In this document: positions 54,911 through 63,955 of the stretch, piece after piece
How the letters are laid out: every line of letters begins with the position of its first letter
How positions within the stretch are numbered: position 1 is the first letter of the stretch
NCBI RefSeq assembly: GCF_000317285.1
Contig: NZ_AJLN01000100.1
Coordinates: 62,001-126,000, forward strand
Reading direction: 5' to 3'
From: Chlorogloeopsis fritschii PCC 6912
GTDB taxonomy: Bacteria; Cyanobacteriota; Cyanobacteriia; Cyanobacteriales; Nostocaceae
DNA length: 64,000 nt
The notes under the pieces: generated by a model
What the model was told of the DNA's origin: nothing
What the model saw: only the letters and a program-made list of their open reading frames with translations
The model's database searches: none
Translations under genes and position numbers: made by a program

Positions 54911-55735
54911 TTATCTTGTAAAGTTTTCTGTACTTTGGTTATTTCCGCACCGCTGCAATTGCTCAGAACTGAGATTATTATATTCATCCAGCAAGCATAA
55001 ATTTCGCATTTCATAAATTTCTAGTCTCTCAGTACGAACGCCATAAATTGCTTTTTGGAGAACGCTGCTATTACTGTCTAACGGATAAGCAAAATAATCG
55101 ACTGCACGGACAAGTAAATCTTTATTAAACGGAACGATAACTTTTCTATTATCTGCTCGTTTTTGTTGAATTAAATCGGCTACTATCCCAACTCGCCATT
55201 TCCCATCGGCAATTTTTTCGGGAGGATAAACCCGCTTGATATTTATCTGCGCCGACATGGCTTGCTTGGGATTCCTAGCGAAAACTTCTGGTGGTGTCAT
55301 CGCCGCTATTTCGCTCAAAAAACCTTTGCGAAAATCTTCTGATAAAGCAAAGCTGGCAATCCAACTGCTGGTGGTAACTCTTTGACTATTGCCTTGTGGT
55401 GTTTTAATCAGTATTCCCAAATCTGGTTTGGGTTTTGTTGCTTCTTCAATATTTTGTGGCGGAAGTGTCCCAGACCAGTTAAACATAGATGTAATCGTCT
55501 TACTGACAAATTGGCGAATCGTCTCCGGATCTCTTTCAGTATCATCTACCGCTGCTACTGGTTGCCCATCTACTAACTGTACGAAGGCAGGGGGCTTTCT
55601 CAAGCTGAGTTGGCGAATGGTTAAGCCTTGAAATATCAAAAAAAATAGAGCCAACGCGTGCAAACCAAAGGTGGCGATCGCAAAGGTTGTCAAAAGGCTG
55701 ACTGTTCGCTGTTGTTTTTGTAATAAACGCACCAT
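54911..55735 (-). CDS. VirB8-like T4SS inner-membrane protein, copy 1
   Basis: A 274-residue protein with one membrane helix (residues about 13-35, LLTTFAIATFGLHALALFFL) followed by VQLVDGQPVAAVDDTERDPE and an NTF2-like periplasmic domain. Compared with copy 2 it has about 40 extra residues around 95-135 (KPKPDLGILIKTPQGNSQRV region). VirB8 proteins form the inner-membrane arches that receive pilin and connect to VirB4, VirB6 and VirB10. It lies 23 bases downstream of the VirB6-like gene and 46 bases before copy 2. Confidence 0.75.
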   Translation of the reverse strand: MVRLLQKQQRTVSLLTTFAIATFGLHALALFFLIFQGLTIRQLSLRKPPAFVQLVDGQPVAAVDDTERDPETIRQFVSKTITSMFNWSGTLPPQNIEEATKPKPDLGILIKTPQGNSQRVTTSSWIASFALSEDFRKGFLSEIAAMTPPEVFARNPKQAMSAQINIKRVYPPEKIADGKWRVGIVADLIQQKRADNRKVIVPFNKDLLVRAVDYFAYPLDSNSSVLQKAIYGVRTERLEIYEMRNLCLLDEYNNLSSEQLQRCGNNQSTENFTR

Positions 55736-55758
55736 TTACCAATCTCTCCTGCTACTAG

Positions 55759-56808
55759 TTATATTCTCTCCCTCGTCCAAGAAGTCGTGTTACTAACTGC
55801 ATTAAACACTGCAAATCCCCCAGCACCAGCCAAAAGCAAAGATAAAATTGGTGCCAAAATTCCCATAAAAATCATGAACCACATCAAGTCGGGATCGGCA
55901 CTCGCATTTTCTCCAGGGCCGTTTACAATCACTGTAGCCGTTAATACGGCAATGATGTTGAAGGAAATTTTGGCAATTGCTAGCGATAAAAACCCTGTCA
56001 GCCAAGCAAAAATTGGTTTTCCTGCGATCGGTAACAAAGAACCACCTACAGCCAAGGGGCCTAATGCGGCTATCAGTAACATCGTAGCTTCAATTAAATT
56101 TTGGAATGCGTATTGTAAGGAAACTAAAAAGTTTTTGATACTAGTTTGAACTGTGGAACCCAACAAAGCATTAAACGTATTTTCTGATACACTTCCGGTA
56201 CCGTAAGCTATCTGATTTACCTTATTTTCCAATCTGTTAATCCAATTTCTATCCCCGTATAAATTTCTATACTCTTGCCAAAGAACTTCGATTTTTTCCC
56301 TAGCTCTGACAAAGCATTGATTTTGTTGTTCGCCTGTTAACGATTGGCAAGGGCGCAGCGCAGAACCAGCCACTTCTTCAGCTACACCCATATTCAATGC
56401 TTGCTGGTAATTTCTATTGGCATCTGCTGTAGTCACTACTTGTTGGTTGACTGTATTGAGGAAATTCCGTACTCCTAGTGTTAGATTTGCTAACACGCTG
56501 CCATTTCCTGTATTAGTTAATAGGATGACGACGATAAAAGGCCAAATCAAAGCCGAAATGGGGCGGGAATAATCCTCGTGTATAACATCTCTCAACCATT
56601 GCACCATAAAAAACAGCAGAGTTCCTACTGCAAAAAATATGCCTAAATTTGTCAGTGCTGCATACAAATTTTCACTGCTATTATTTTGTAATAAATCTAT
56701 CCATTGTTGATCCCAACTTTCGGTAATACTTTGAGCAGTGGTAACACCATTATCGAGAATATCAGTAATACCAGCTTGGGCAAAAAAAATTAAATTATCA
56801 AGCTGCAT
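55759..56808 (-). CDS. VirB6/TrbL-like polytopic T4SS protein
   Basis: A 349-residue protein with an N-terminal export-like region, two helices near residues 50-98 (NLGIFFAVGTLLFFMVQWLR; ALIWPFIVVILLTNTG), a large hydrophilic loop (about 105-215, with two Cys) and three to four C-terminal helices (ATMLLIAALGPLAVGGSLLP; FAWLTGFLSLAIAKISFNII; FMGILAPILSLLLAGAGGFA). This topology is that of TrbL/VirB6, the inner-membrane translocation pore. It is 85 bases downstream of the VirB5-like gene. Confidence 0.78.
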   Translation of the reverse strand: MQLDNLIFFAQAGITDILDNGVTTAQSITESWDQQWIDLLQNNSSENLYAALTNLGIFFAVGTLLFFMVQWLRDVIHEDYSRPISALIWPFIVVILLTNTGNGSVLANLTLGVRNFLNTVNQQVVTTADANRNYQQALNMGVAEEVAGSALRPCQSLTGEQQNQCFVRAREKIEVLWQEYRNLYGDRNWINRLENKVNQIAYGTGSVSENTFNALLGSTVQTSIKNFLVSLQYAFQNLIEATMLLIAALGPLAVGGSLLPIAGKPIFAWLTGFLSLAIAKISFNIIAVLTATVIVNGPGENASADPDLMWFMIFMGILAPILSLLLAGAGGFAVFNAVSNTTSWTRERI

Positions 56809-56893
56809 TTTTCATCCAGTGGCTTGACTTTAAAAAGTGGTAAAAGGACTTTTAGAATTGACAATCACACATAAATTTTATTGATTATTGAGC

Positions 56894-57688
56894 TTAGTTT
56901 TCTTCCGTTCGCCCAAATAAATCAATTTGAGAAGTGGTTCGCAATAGCCGTGCTGCCTCTGCGGATGTATCTACTCTGCGAGCGCGGTTTGCTTCTTCCA
57001 CTTGTTGAGAAATATTAGCCAAGTTTAAATTAGAGTATTGCATAAATTGGTTCATCTGCATTGTTTGCCCTAAATTTTCACCTGTTATTTTTAGTTGATC
57101 GCGTTGAATTCTAATACTTTGCTGTTGTAAGGTAGACTGATTGATACCAAGAAGTGCTGATATCTGACCTAGAGGAGTAGTATTCGCGATAGTATTAGCA
57201 ATATTTCTCGCTTCTTGGAGCAAGTCATTACTAATTTTGTCAGTTTCTTCAGAATACTCGTCAACTTCTCTCAAGTTTCTTTCTGTTTCTTCTAATTTTG
57301 TTTTTAATCTAATTTGTCCATCTTCACCCATCACACTGGCAACTGCACCACGAGTAATTAAGCGATTCACTTCATTACTAGCTAAATTTGCTCTGACTGT
57401 CGCATTATTGTCGAATTTGTCTGAAATATAGTACCAAACCATGCCATCGCGAACATTTTGTCCAGCAGCGATGGGGTTAGGTATATTCAATTCTCCTGTA
57501 GCATTATTAATGGCACTTTGAGCTTCTGATTCTATGGGTTTTAATGTGTCTGTAAGATTATTTGTCAGATAAGTTTGTAAATCTCCAGCGTAAGATTGAA
57601 AATCAGTCCAAACCGATCCTAGTTGTGCCGTTGCTGGTAAAACGACCAAAAATGTGAGGGAAATAGTTAGAAGAGTTGTTTTGCGCAT
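56894..57688 (-). CDS. VirB5/TrbJ-like secreted T4SS protein
   Basis: A 264-residue protein with a signal peptide (MRKTTLLTISLTFLVVLPATAQ) and long helical repeats (LKTKLEETERNLREVDEYSE; INQSTLQQQSIRIQRDQLKI). It matches the architecture of TrbJ/VirB5, minor pilus-tip or adhesin proteins. ATG 57,688 is preferred to TTG 57,715, because it starts the signal peptide directly. It lies 36 bases after the VirB4 stop, in the order found in conjugation operons. Confidence 0.72.
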   Translation of the reverse strand: MRKTTLLTISLTFLVVLPATAQLGSVWTDFQSYAGDLQTYLTNNLTDTLKPIESEAQSAINNATGELNIPNPIAAGQNVRDGMVWYYISDKFDNNATVRANLASNEVNRLITRGAVASVMGEDGQIRLKTKLEETERNLREVDEYSEETDKISNDLLQEARNIANTIANTTPLGQISALLGINQSTLQQQSIRIQRDQLKITGENLGQTMQMNQFMQYSNLNLANISQQVEEANRARRVDTSAEAARLLRTTSQIDLFGRTEEN

Positions 57689-57724
57689 AATAGTTCTACC
57701 CTCAAAGGTAAACAATTTTTTCCA

Positions 57725-60469
57725 TTAACCACGTAGCGAAGCAATTAACTGACGTGCAAATTTAGAAATCGCTTCATATTTATCGCTGTATTGCAACATG
57801 GCTTTTTGACGTGCAGTTTGCTCTTGCGGATTATTAGCAACTACTGCTAATTGTTCGTAACCTGGATAATAGCGACAGAATGTGTAAATACCGTTGTCAT
57901 CTAATAGCCATTGACTGTAAATACCTTCTTTGCGGGGGAAAAAACTTTCTGATGCATTGCGAGCAATAATTTCGCGGGGATATTTTAAAATTTCTTCAAA
58001 ACTATCAACTGCAACTGGTTGAATACGACCTATTAAGCGTGTAGTTAAGTTTTGTAATATTTTTGATGCCGCTTTGGATCTGGCGATTGTATCAGGATCT
58101 TGTGCTGATAAGATGACTCTAATTCCAGCTTTTGCACCGTTAGCACAAATTCTGCCTACTAGGTCAGAAATTTGGTCAAATTCAAACAAAATTGGTGCTT
58201 CATCGATGAAGAATATGGAAGCTGGGCTGCTTAATGCCCGTCGCAGTGCTGCTGAATAGGCACTTAAAGACAGCACCGCAGCATCTTCGTTATCTGAGAG
58301 GTTGCGCAGAGCGAACACTAAAAGCTGGGCATCAGTGGGAAAGCTAGAGGGGGCAGAAATCGCTTTACCTACGCGGCTAGAAAGCCAAAATCGCAAGCGC
58401 AGCTGAATTTGATTTAAGGCATCCTCAACCCTGCCTCCGATAGATTCCAACTGCAAATGTTCAGGTGAGCAGAAATAGAGGAAATCTTGTAAGGTAGGGG
58501 TTCTTTGCCAAGCTAGACTGCCAAATCCTCCTGCCATCGCTTCTCGATATCGCTCTTTGATACTTTCATCGCTAAAGAAAGCTCCTAAAGCCAAGTTGAG
58601 AAGCGATCGCACGGTTTGGGAGAGCAGTTGATTTTCACTCGATGAACCTAAAACCATTGTCATTAAAGCTGATTCTAGGAACGAGACATAATCGAGCATC
58701 CGATCGCGCTGTTGTTCTGGACTTAAAAAGCGCAAATCTGGCTGCTCAAATAAGTTATTCGATTGTTTAGAAATATCAAAATAGGCTCCATTTCCTTCCA
58801 TAAACTCCGTATAGTCGGTGAAGGTAGATGTGCCATCAGGTTTAGGAAAGTCCAACGCCACGACAGGAATCTTATGTGCCAAAGCCTGAGTTAAAATTCC
58901 CGATACCAATACCGATTTACCAGCACGAGTTGTGGCAAACAGTGCTAAATTTTTATGCTGGTTAAATAAATCCAGGTGGATTGGAGTTCCTCCTTCTTCG
59001 GCAATTAACTCAAACCCTTGGCGATCGCCTTCTCTTGTGAGTATCAAAGGCATTAATCCCGGCACTTCACTTGTCAAATACAACTGACGGCGATTGAAGG
59101 GTTTTGCTAACAAACCTTCCCAAACAATCGGCAGGGTTTGCAACCAAATTTTCCAGGCATACTCTGTTTCCCTAATCACACTTGCTGGGCGTTGGAAACA
59201 ATTTTCTATATATCTTGTTGCCTCATCTAATTTCTCTACACTGGGACGATGCACTAAAATTACAATCCCTGCATAAATTGGCACTGCTCCTTCATATATT
59301 TGCTCTTGTGCTGCCACTGATTTTTTCAGCTTTAATTGAGCACCAACATCGATGGTTCTACTTTTTTCTTGTGCTAACAAAGCTGTAACATTTGACTGCT
59401 TCAGCACTCGTTGCAGGGTAGTTTTGACTATTGCCGGGTTTGCCGCAGTCAGCTGACAAAAAATTTCTGTATCTACTACGCTTTCTCTAGCTAGCAGTTC
59501 CCACAAATAACGTAACTGACTAGATTTATTTAGCCAACCACCAGGTTTTTCCAGAAATGTCAGCGCTCCAACGTAGTTGTTGTTAACATTGATCCAACGG
59601 CGATCGGCACGAGGTACTCCAGACTCTACTAATAAAGTCGTACTGTGAATATTTTCTACAAGTAATTTGGTACTAGCTAAATCTGAATAAACTTGTTCGT
59701 GCAGCCCATTCTCATCTAAAGTCATTAACTGTGGGATTTCTATTGGCTGTGAATCATTAAATCTTCTCCAGACTTCTCCCCACAGTTCTTCTGCACTCAA
59801 GGGCTTGATATCCAATCCCATTTTGTTAGACAAAAGTTGTTCCCAGCGACAAAAGCCATTTTTGTATGCACTGGCAATAATTGTTTCGATACGCTGGTTT
59901 TCAACTTCTGCAAAATCACCTTTAAATTTCGACCACCACAGTTCACCTTTAGCCAGCATTTTCTCGATCCAATCATCTGTGTTTGTGGTATCTGGTTCAA
60001 TGGTGTAAGTTACATAAATTCGCAGAAATTTCGGCTTGCGAATACCGGAACGAGTTAATTCTTGTACCCTCGCTCGTTCTGACATTAATAGATATTTAAT
60101 ATCAGGTGAACCTGTGCTTTTTACCAAAGCAGCTAGTTCTTTTTGTCGCTGTCTATCCGAACTAAAAGACCCCAAATGTAACGTCATTCTTTCGCCATTT
60201 GGGATGTCTTTTAAACCAGCTTCAATATTATTAAAAATAGTGTTTATTTGTTCTGGTCTTAAAGTTGTATGAATACCTCGACAGTCAAAACCAAAAACAA
60301 AGCAGAACCTATCTTTTTGGGTTCCTTTTGTCAAAATGTAAGCGCCAATATCACGTCCGTCGAGCGAGACACGCAGCATTGTCGCTAGGTGTAAAGCATC
60401 TTCAAACGGTGTTAATCTTGTTTCGCTTCCTGCGATCCCGACGCTTTTTTTTCCGATTTTTTGTTTCAT
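57725..60469 (-). CDS. VirB4/TraC-family T4SS ATPase
   Basis: A 914-residue protein: the N-terminal half (about 1-480) is the VirB4 pilin-handling domain; the C-terminal RecA-like ATPase has Walker A LFATTRAGKSVLVSG (near residue 517) and Walker B SIFFIDEAPILFE (near 754), then the sensor IRVILSAQDPDTIA. It powers pilus assembly and substrate transfer. ATG 60,469 has a GGAAG site 8 bases upstream, so it is preferred to 60,529; it still overlaps the VirB3-like gene by 68 bases. It is the best-supported member of the cluster. Confidence 0.9.
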   Translation of the reverse strand: MKQKIGKKSVGIAGSETRLTPFEDALHLATMLRVSLDGRDIGAYILTKGTQKDRFCFVFGFDCRGIHTTLRPEQINTIFNNIEAGLKDIPNGERMTLHLGSFSSDRQRQKELAALVKSTGSPDIKYLLMSERARVQELTRSGIRKPKFLRIYVTYTIEPDTTNTDDWIEKMLAKGELWWSKFKGDFAEVENQRIETIIASAYKNGFCRWEQLLSNKMGLDIKPLSAEELWGEVWRRFNDSQPIEIPQLMTLDENGLHEQVYSDLASTKLLVENIHSTTLLVESGVPRADRRWINVNNNYVGALTFLEKPGGWLNKSSQLRYLWELLARESVVDTEIFCQLTAANPAIVKTTLQRVLKQSNVTALLAQEKSRTIDVGAQLKLKKSVAAQEQIYEGAVPIYAGIVILVHRPSVEKLDEATRYIENCFQRPASVIRETEYAWKIWLQTLPIVWEGLLAKPFNRRQLYLTSEVPGLMPLILTREGDRQGFELIAEEGGTPIHLDLFNQHKNLALFATTRAGKSVLVSGILTQALAHKIPVVALDFPKPDGTSTFTDYTEFMEGNGAYFDISKQSNNLFEQPDLRFLSPEQQRDRMLDYVSFLESALMTMVLGSSSENQLLSQTVRSLLNLALGAFFSDESIKERYREAMAGGFGSLAWQRTPTLQDFLYFCSPEHLQLESIGGRVEDALNQIQLRLRFWLSSRVGKAISAPSSFPTDAQLLVFALRNLSDNEDAAVLSLSAYSAALRRALSSPASIFFIDEAPILFEFDQISDLVGRICANGAKAGIRVILSAQDPDTIARSKAASKILQNLTTRLIGRIQPVAVDSFEEILKYPREIIARNASESFFPRKEGIYSQWLLDDNGIYTFCRYYPGYEQLAVVANNPQEQTARQKAMLQYSDKYEAISKFARQLIASLRG

Positions 60470-60794
60470 GGTTAACTTCCAGCAAGCTTTGATAACGAGC
60501 AAAGCCTCTAGTCCAAGTGGGTACTCCAATAAATTTACTTAAAAAGCGCCAACTCCTACCACCTGTTAATATCCACCAAGTTGCCATCCCCCAACCAGCA
60601 ATTAGTAATGTCCAAAGCCATTTTTGAAACTCATCTGTAAAAAAACCACCAAAAACGCCATTGATGATAAAGTAGGAAGTTAAAGCAATGATCGTCCAAG
60701 GCAGAACTTGATCGGCTGGGATAGGCCCTAAAGAAGGTTGAGTTCCTAAAATTTGATTTACAGGTCTAAATTCTTTTTCTGGCTCTTGAGACAT
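60402..60794 (-). CDS. VirB3/TrbD-like T4SS membrane protein
   Basis: A 130-residue protein with a polar N-terminus (RPVNQILGTQPSLGPIPADQ), two close membrane helices (residues about 33-52 and 58-76) and a very basic tail (KNRKKKRRDRRKRNKINTV). Two-helix VirB3-type proteins always precede virB4, as here, and the gene overlaps virB4 by 68 bases. The basic tail is unusually long; part of it is encoded in the overlap. Confidence 0.7.
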   Translation of the reverse strand: MSQEPEKEFRPVNQILGTQPSLGPIPADQVLPWTIIALTSYFIINGVFGGFFTDEFQKWLWTLLIAGWGMATWWILTGGRSWRFLSKFIGVPTWTRGFARYQSLLEVNHETKNRKKKRRDRRKRNKINTV

Positions 60795-60832
60795 AACAGA
60801 TATCTGGATTTTTCATCTTTCGTATCAGATGT

Positions 60833-61453
60833 TCAATTAGTACTGCTATCACCAATGACAAAGCCTGTGAGTACATCAGCAATGGTGACAGCAACAACTA
60901 CTAATAAAGGAGTTCGAGCTACACTTTGCCAATCTTCATCTTTACGAACTGCGTTAATCACACCAATGAGAGAAACAGCTATATAAAGTAAATAAAGAGC
61001 GCGTAAAACGTTGAATATTAAACTAACTGCTGCTTGAGTGTTGCTATCTGCGGTCGCTGCTTGTGTTAAATTATTCTTAAAAAAATCTTCTGCTTTCCTA
61101 AAAAACTGTGCTTGTGCTGGATCTGCAAAATAGTCCAACCAAAATGCACACAGGATCACAGCGGCTGCGAATATTTGTAACAAGATCAGATATCGCTTCG
61201 GTAAATTTACCTGCTGCCCAATTTGCTGCATCACCACTACTATCAAGCTGCCAAACAGCAAACAAAACAGCAGTATAGGACTTTTTAAACAGATCGCACC
61301 CAAAAATACTGTGCAAGCAATTAAAAACGGTGCCGATTTTAACACGCTATTCCAACAATACTCTAGTATGTTCATCAAGCTGCAAGATACTTTCCTTACC
61401 TTGTTAGTTATAGACCATAACAAGCTCATTTGACAGGAAAATTGCCGAGGCAT
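60833..61453 (-). CDS. First gene of the T4SS operon; VirB2-like pilin precursor candidate
   Basis: The 206-residue protein has hydrophobic segments at residues about 40-76 and 87-108, then an AQA-Q signal-peptidase-like site (113-116), followed by a 91-residue segment with two helices (SLIFNVLRALYLLYIAVSLI; PLLVVVAVTIADVLTGFVIG) and a polar loop with RKDEDW. If cut there, the product has the size and two-helix form of a VirB2/TrbC pilin. Position directly before virB3 and virB4 supports this. The leader would be exceptionally long. The start has AAGGA about 9 bases upstream. Confidence 0.55.
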   Translation of the reverse strand: MPRQFSCQMSLLWSITNKVRKVSCSLMNILEYCWNSVLKSAPFLIACTVFLGAICLKSPILLFCLLFGSLIVVVMQQIGQQVNLPKRYLILLQIFAAAVILCAFWLDYFADPAQAQFFRKAEDFFKNNLTQAATADSNTQAAVSLIFNVLRALYLLYIAVSLIGVINAVRKDEDWQSVARTPLLVVVAVTIADVLTGFVIGDSSTN

Positions 61454-62402
61454 TTGTAAAATTCCTTATAGTTCATTCCCATTAGTTAGTTGGCTAATGT
61501 ATCATAAATTTAACACAACTTAATAAATAATTTTATAGAATATAAAGTAAAACATATTACAAATCTTACTCAGTAACAAAGAAACATTGCTTTTTACTAA
61601 TGGGTTTTTGATAAATTAATTAATTGATACAATTTTATTTTCATGCCAGCTATTAGTTGTTGTTGCACAAACTACTTTACTACATAAATCTAGATTTAAA
61701 TGTATGAATACATTTTTGAGATTGCAATTGCATTTAGTCAAAATCTTTACCTTTAATGACAATACTTGGCTTTTATTGACTCTCTTTTTAAAAGAAAATT
61801 TTCTAGCAAGTTATGTATCTAAAGTCAAGTTAGATTGCAAGTAAGACATCGCCTATAATCAAGAATTACTCCTGACAGTTTAACAGAATTCTTTTCCGCT
61901 GCACCAAATTCAGTTAAATACGTCAGTTATTTGCATTTGCGAGAGTGTAAAAATTAAAACCAAAGAATTTTGATTTGATGAGAACAAAGTGGGATATTAA
62001 CTATAATCCTGCTTTTAAAGCGGTTTTTAGTTGTATAAGGTGGACATCTTCTCAAAGCACAAGATTGATACCTGTTTTACTTGTTTATCCTTGCTTCTCA
62101 CTTCTGCTGTATTTTGACAGCTAAAAGTTAAGAGTTTGGCAACTTTGTCAACAAAGAACTCAGAATACAGAAAATTCTATACAACTGGGTGATGAGTAAT
62201 ATGACATAAATGGCATCATATTACGCTTATTATTTAGATTTTAAGAAATATAAATAGATATCTTTTTATAAAAAGGTCATTCTGATAAAAAACCGATAAA
62301 TATCTCCATAAATAGTTGTTATTTAACTGCTTCTTCACCTGAAGTTAACCGTAGATTGATAGGTTCTGGGGGAACAAAGTGAAGTGAATAGGATAAAAGC
62401 AC
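61454..62402. other. Intergenic region upstream of the T4SS operon and the phoX-like gene
   Basis: About 950 bp between divergent genes, AT-rich. It must hold the T4SS operon promoter. No relaxase, origin-of-transfer-like nick site or attachment repeat is evident by eye, and no pair of Pho boxes. A 48-codon frame at 61,978-62,124 is not supported. Confidence 0.5.
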
Positions 62403-63812
62403 GTGTCTTTCTCGCGACGTAAGTTTTTAACTCTAGCTGGTGTCTCCGCTGCTAGTGTTACAATGGTTTCCCCTCTAGAAGCCTTTTACACCAGAGTTGC
62501 TCGTGGCCAAGTTGCAAAGGGAACTGGCTTTGGGTCACTAGAGCCTAAGCTACCTGTGAATGCACCTGAACTCACGAATACTATCTATGGTGACTTAAGC
62601 CAAAAACCACTGCTGGAACTTCCCCCTGGCTTTAACTACCGTGCTTTTTCTATTACTGGTCAGATGATGAGCGATGGCTCCCTTGTTCCAGACAGGCATG
62701 ATGGTATGGCTGCGTTTCCGGGGCCTCGGAATACGACAATCTTGGTTCGGAACCATGAATCAGGTACCTCTTCCCCATATCCAGTTTCTGGCTCACCAAG
62801 ATATTCGGCAGGTGCTCAAGGTGGAACAACCACATTGGTGATTGGGCCTAACCACGAAGTCATTAAGCACTTTGCTTCTCTTGCCGGCACAATTCGTAAC
62901 TGTGCAGGCGGGCCAACGCCTTGGGGTAGCTGGATTAGCTGTGAAGAAACTTTCTCTGTCAGTACCAATGTTCTCACAGATGATACCAAGCATGGGTATA
63001 ACTTTGAAGTTGTTGCTGATGCTAACAGTGGTTTAGTAACTCCAGTTCCCCTCAAAGATATGGGACGTTTTAGTCATGAAGCGGTTGCGGTAGACCCCAA
63101 AACGGGCTATGTCTATGAAACTGAAGACCGGGGTGATAGCTGCTTTTATCGATTCGTACCTAAAGTCAATGGTAAGTTGGCTGAAGGTGGTAGTCTCTGG
63201 GCTTTAAAGATTAAGGGTGCAGAGAACTTCGCTTTAAACACAACTAACAACCCAAATCTTGGTGGTCAGTTGGGAAGAGTACAGGTTGGTCAAACTTTCG
63301 ATGTAGAGTGGGTCAAGATCGATCAGCCCGATCCAGAAACTGATACAGTTCGCAAAGAAGCTCAGTCTAAAGGAGCAGCTATTTTCTTCCGGGGTGAGGG
63401 AGCTTGGTATGGTAATGGTCTAATCTACTTCGTTGCCACCCAAGCTGGGCCTCCGGCTGTTGATGCTACTAATGGTAGGGGTAATGGTCAGGTTTGGATT
63501 TACGATCCTGGCAAAGAAAAACTGACATTGTATGTTGAGGCATCATCAAGTGGAGAACTGCTGGATGAGCCAGACAATGTTACAGTTACTCCCTTTGGAG
63601 ACATCTTTTTGTGCGAAGACGGTGGCGGTGTTCAATATGTTGTAGGGGTTAACACAAAGGGTGAACTGTATCAGTTTGCGAAGAATGTTGTCTCTGATGC
63701 TGAATTTGCTGGTGGCTGCTTCTCACCAGACGGTAGAACATTCTTTGTGAATATTTATAATCCTGGTATCACCTGTGCCATCTGGGGGCCTTGGCAACGT
63801 AGCCGCTCCTAG
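62403..63812 (+). CDS. PhoX-family (DUF839) exported phosphatase-like protein
   Basis: A 469-residue protein with a twin-arginine signal (SRRKFLTLAGVSAASVTMVS) and a beta-propeller of the PhoX/DUF839 type: PDRHDGMAAFPGPRNTTILV, VRNHES, GGPTPWGSWISCEETF and MGRFSHEAVAVDPKTGYVYE, EDRGDSCFYRF and LDEPDNVTVTPFGDIFLCED. PhoX enzymes are calcium/iron phosphatases, but many DUF839 proteins are not proven to be. The start is GTG 62,403. It is divergent from the T4SS operon. Confidence 0.88.
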   Translation: MSFSRRKFLTLAGVSAASVTMVSPLEAFYTRVARGQVAKGTGFGSLEPKLPVNAPELTNTIYGDLSQKPLLELPPGFNYRAFSITGQMMSDGSLVPDRHDGMAAFPGPRNTTILVRNHESGTSSPYPVSGSPRYSAGAQGGTTTLVIGPNHEVIKHFASLAGTIRNCAGGPTPWGSWISCEETFSVSTNVLTDDTKHGYNFEVVADANSGLVTPVPLKDMGRFSHEAVAVDPKTGYVYETEDRGDSCFYRFVPKVNGKLAEGGSLWALKIKGAENFALNTTNNPNLGGQLGRVQVGQTFDVEWVKIDQPDPETDTVRKEAQSKGAAIFFRGEGAWYGNGLIYFVATQAGPPAVDATNGRGNGQVWIYDPGKEKLTLYVEASSSGELLDEPDNVTVTPFGDIFLCEDGGGVQYVVGVNTKGELYQFAKNVVSDAEFAGGCFSPDGRTFFVNIYNPGITCAIWGPWQRSRS

Positions 63813-63955
63813 ATGAATAAATTTTCATTGGAAAGCTGGCGAGAATACTAACGGAAGCTCAGAGACAATCTAGACGCTTTCATGCGATCGCGTGAATTCA
63901 TAACCAACAATTAGAGTTCTCGTCATCTAGAACCCTTATTATCTGGAGGAAGAAT

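Noticed and set aside
61978-62124. 48-codon plus-strand frame between T4SS operon and phoX-like gene
   Set aside because: No ribosome site, no recognisable domain, AT-rich spacer context.
62300-62402. Pho boxes upstream of the phoX-like gene
   Set aside because: Only one ttaacc half-site (near 62,345) is seen, without the spaced repeat.
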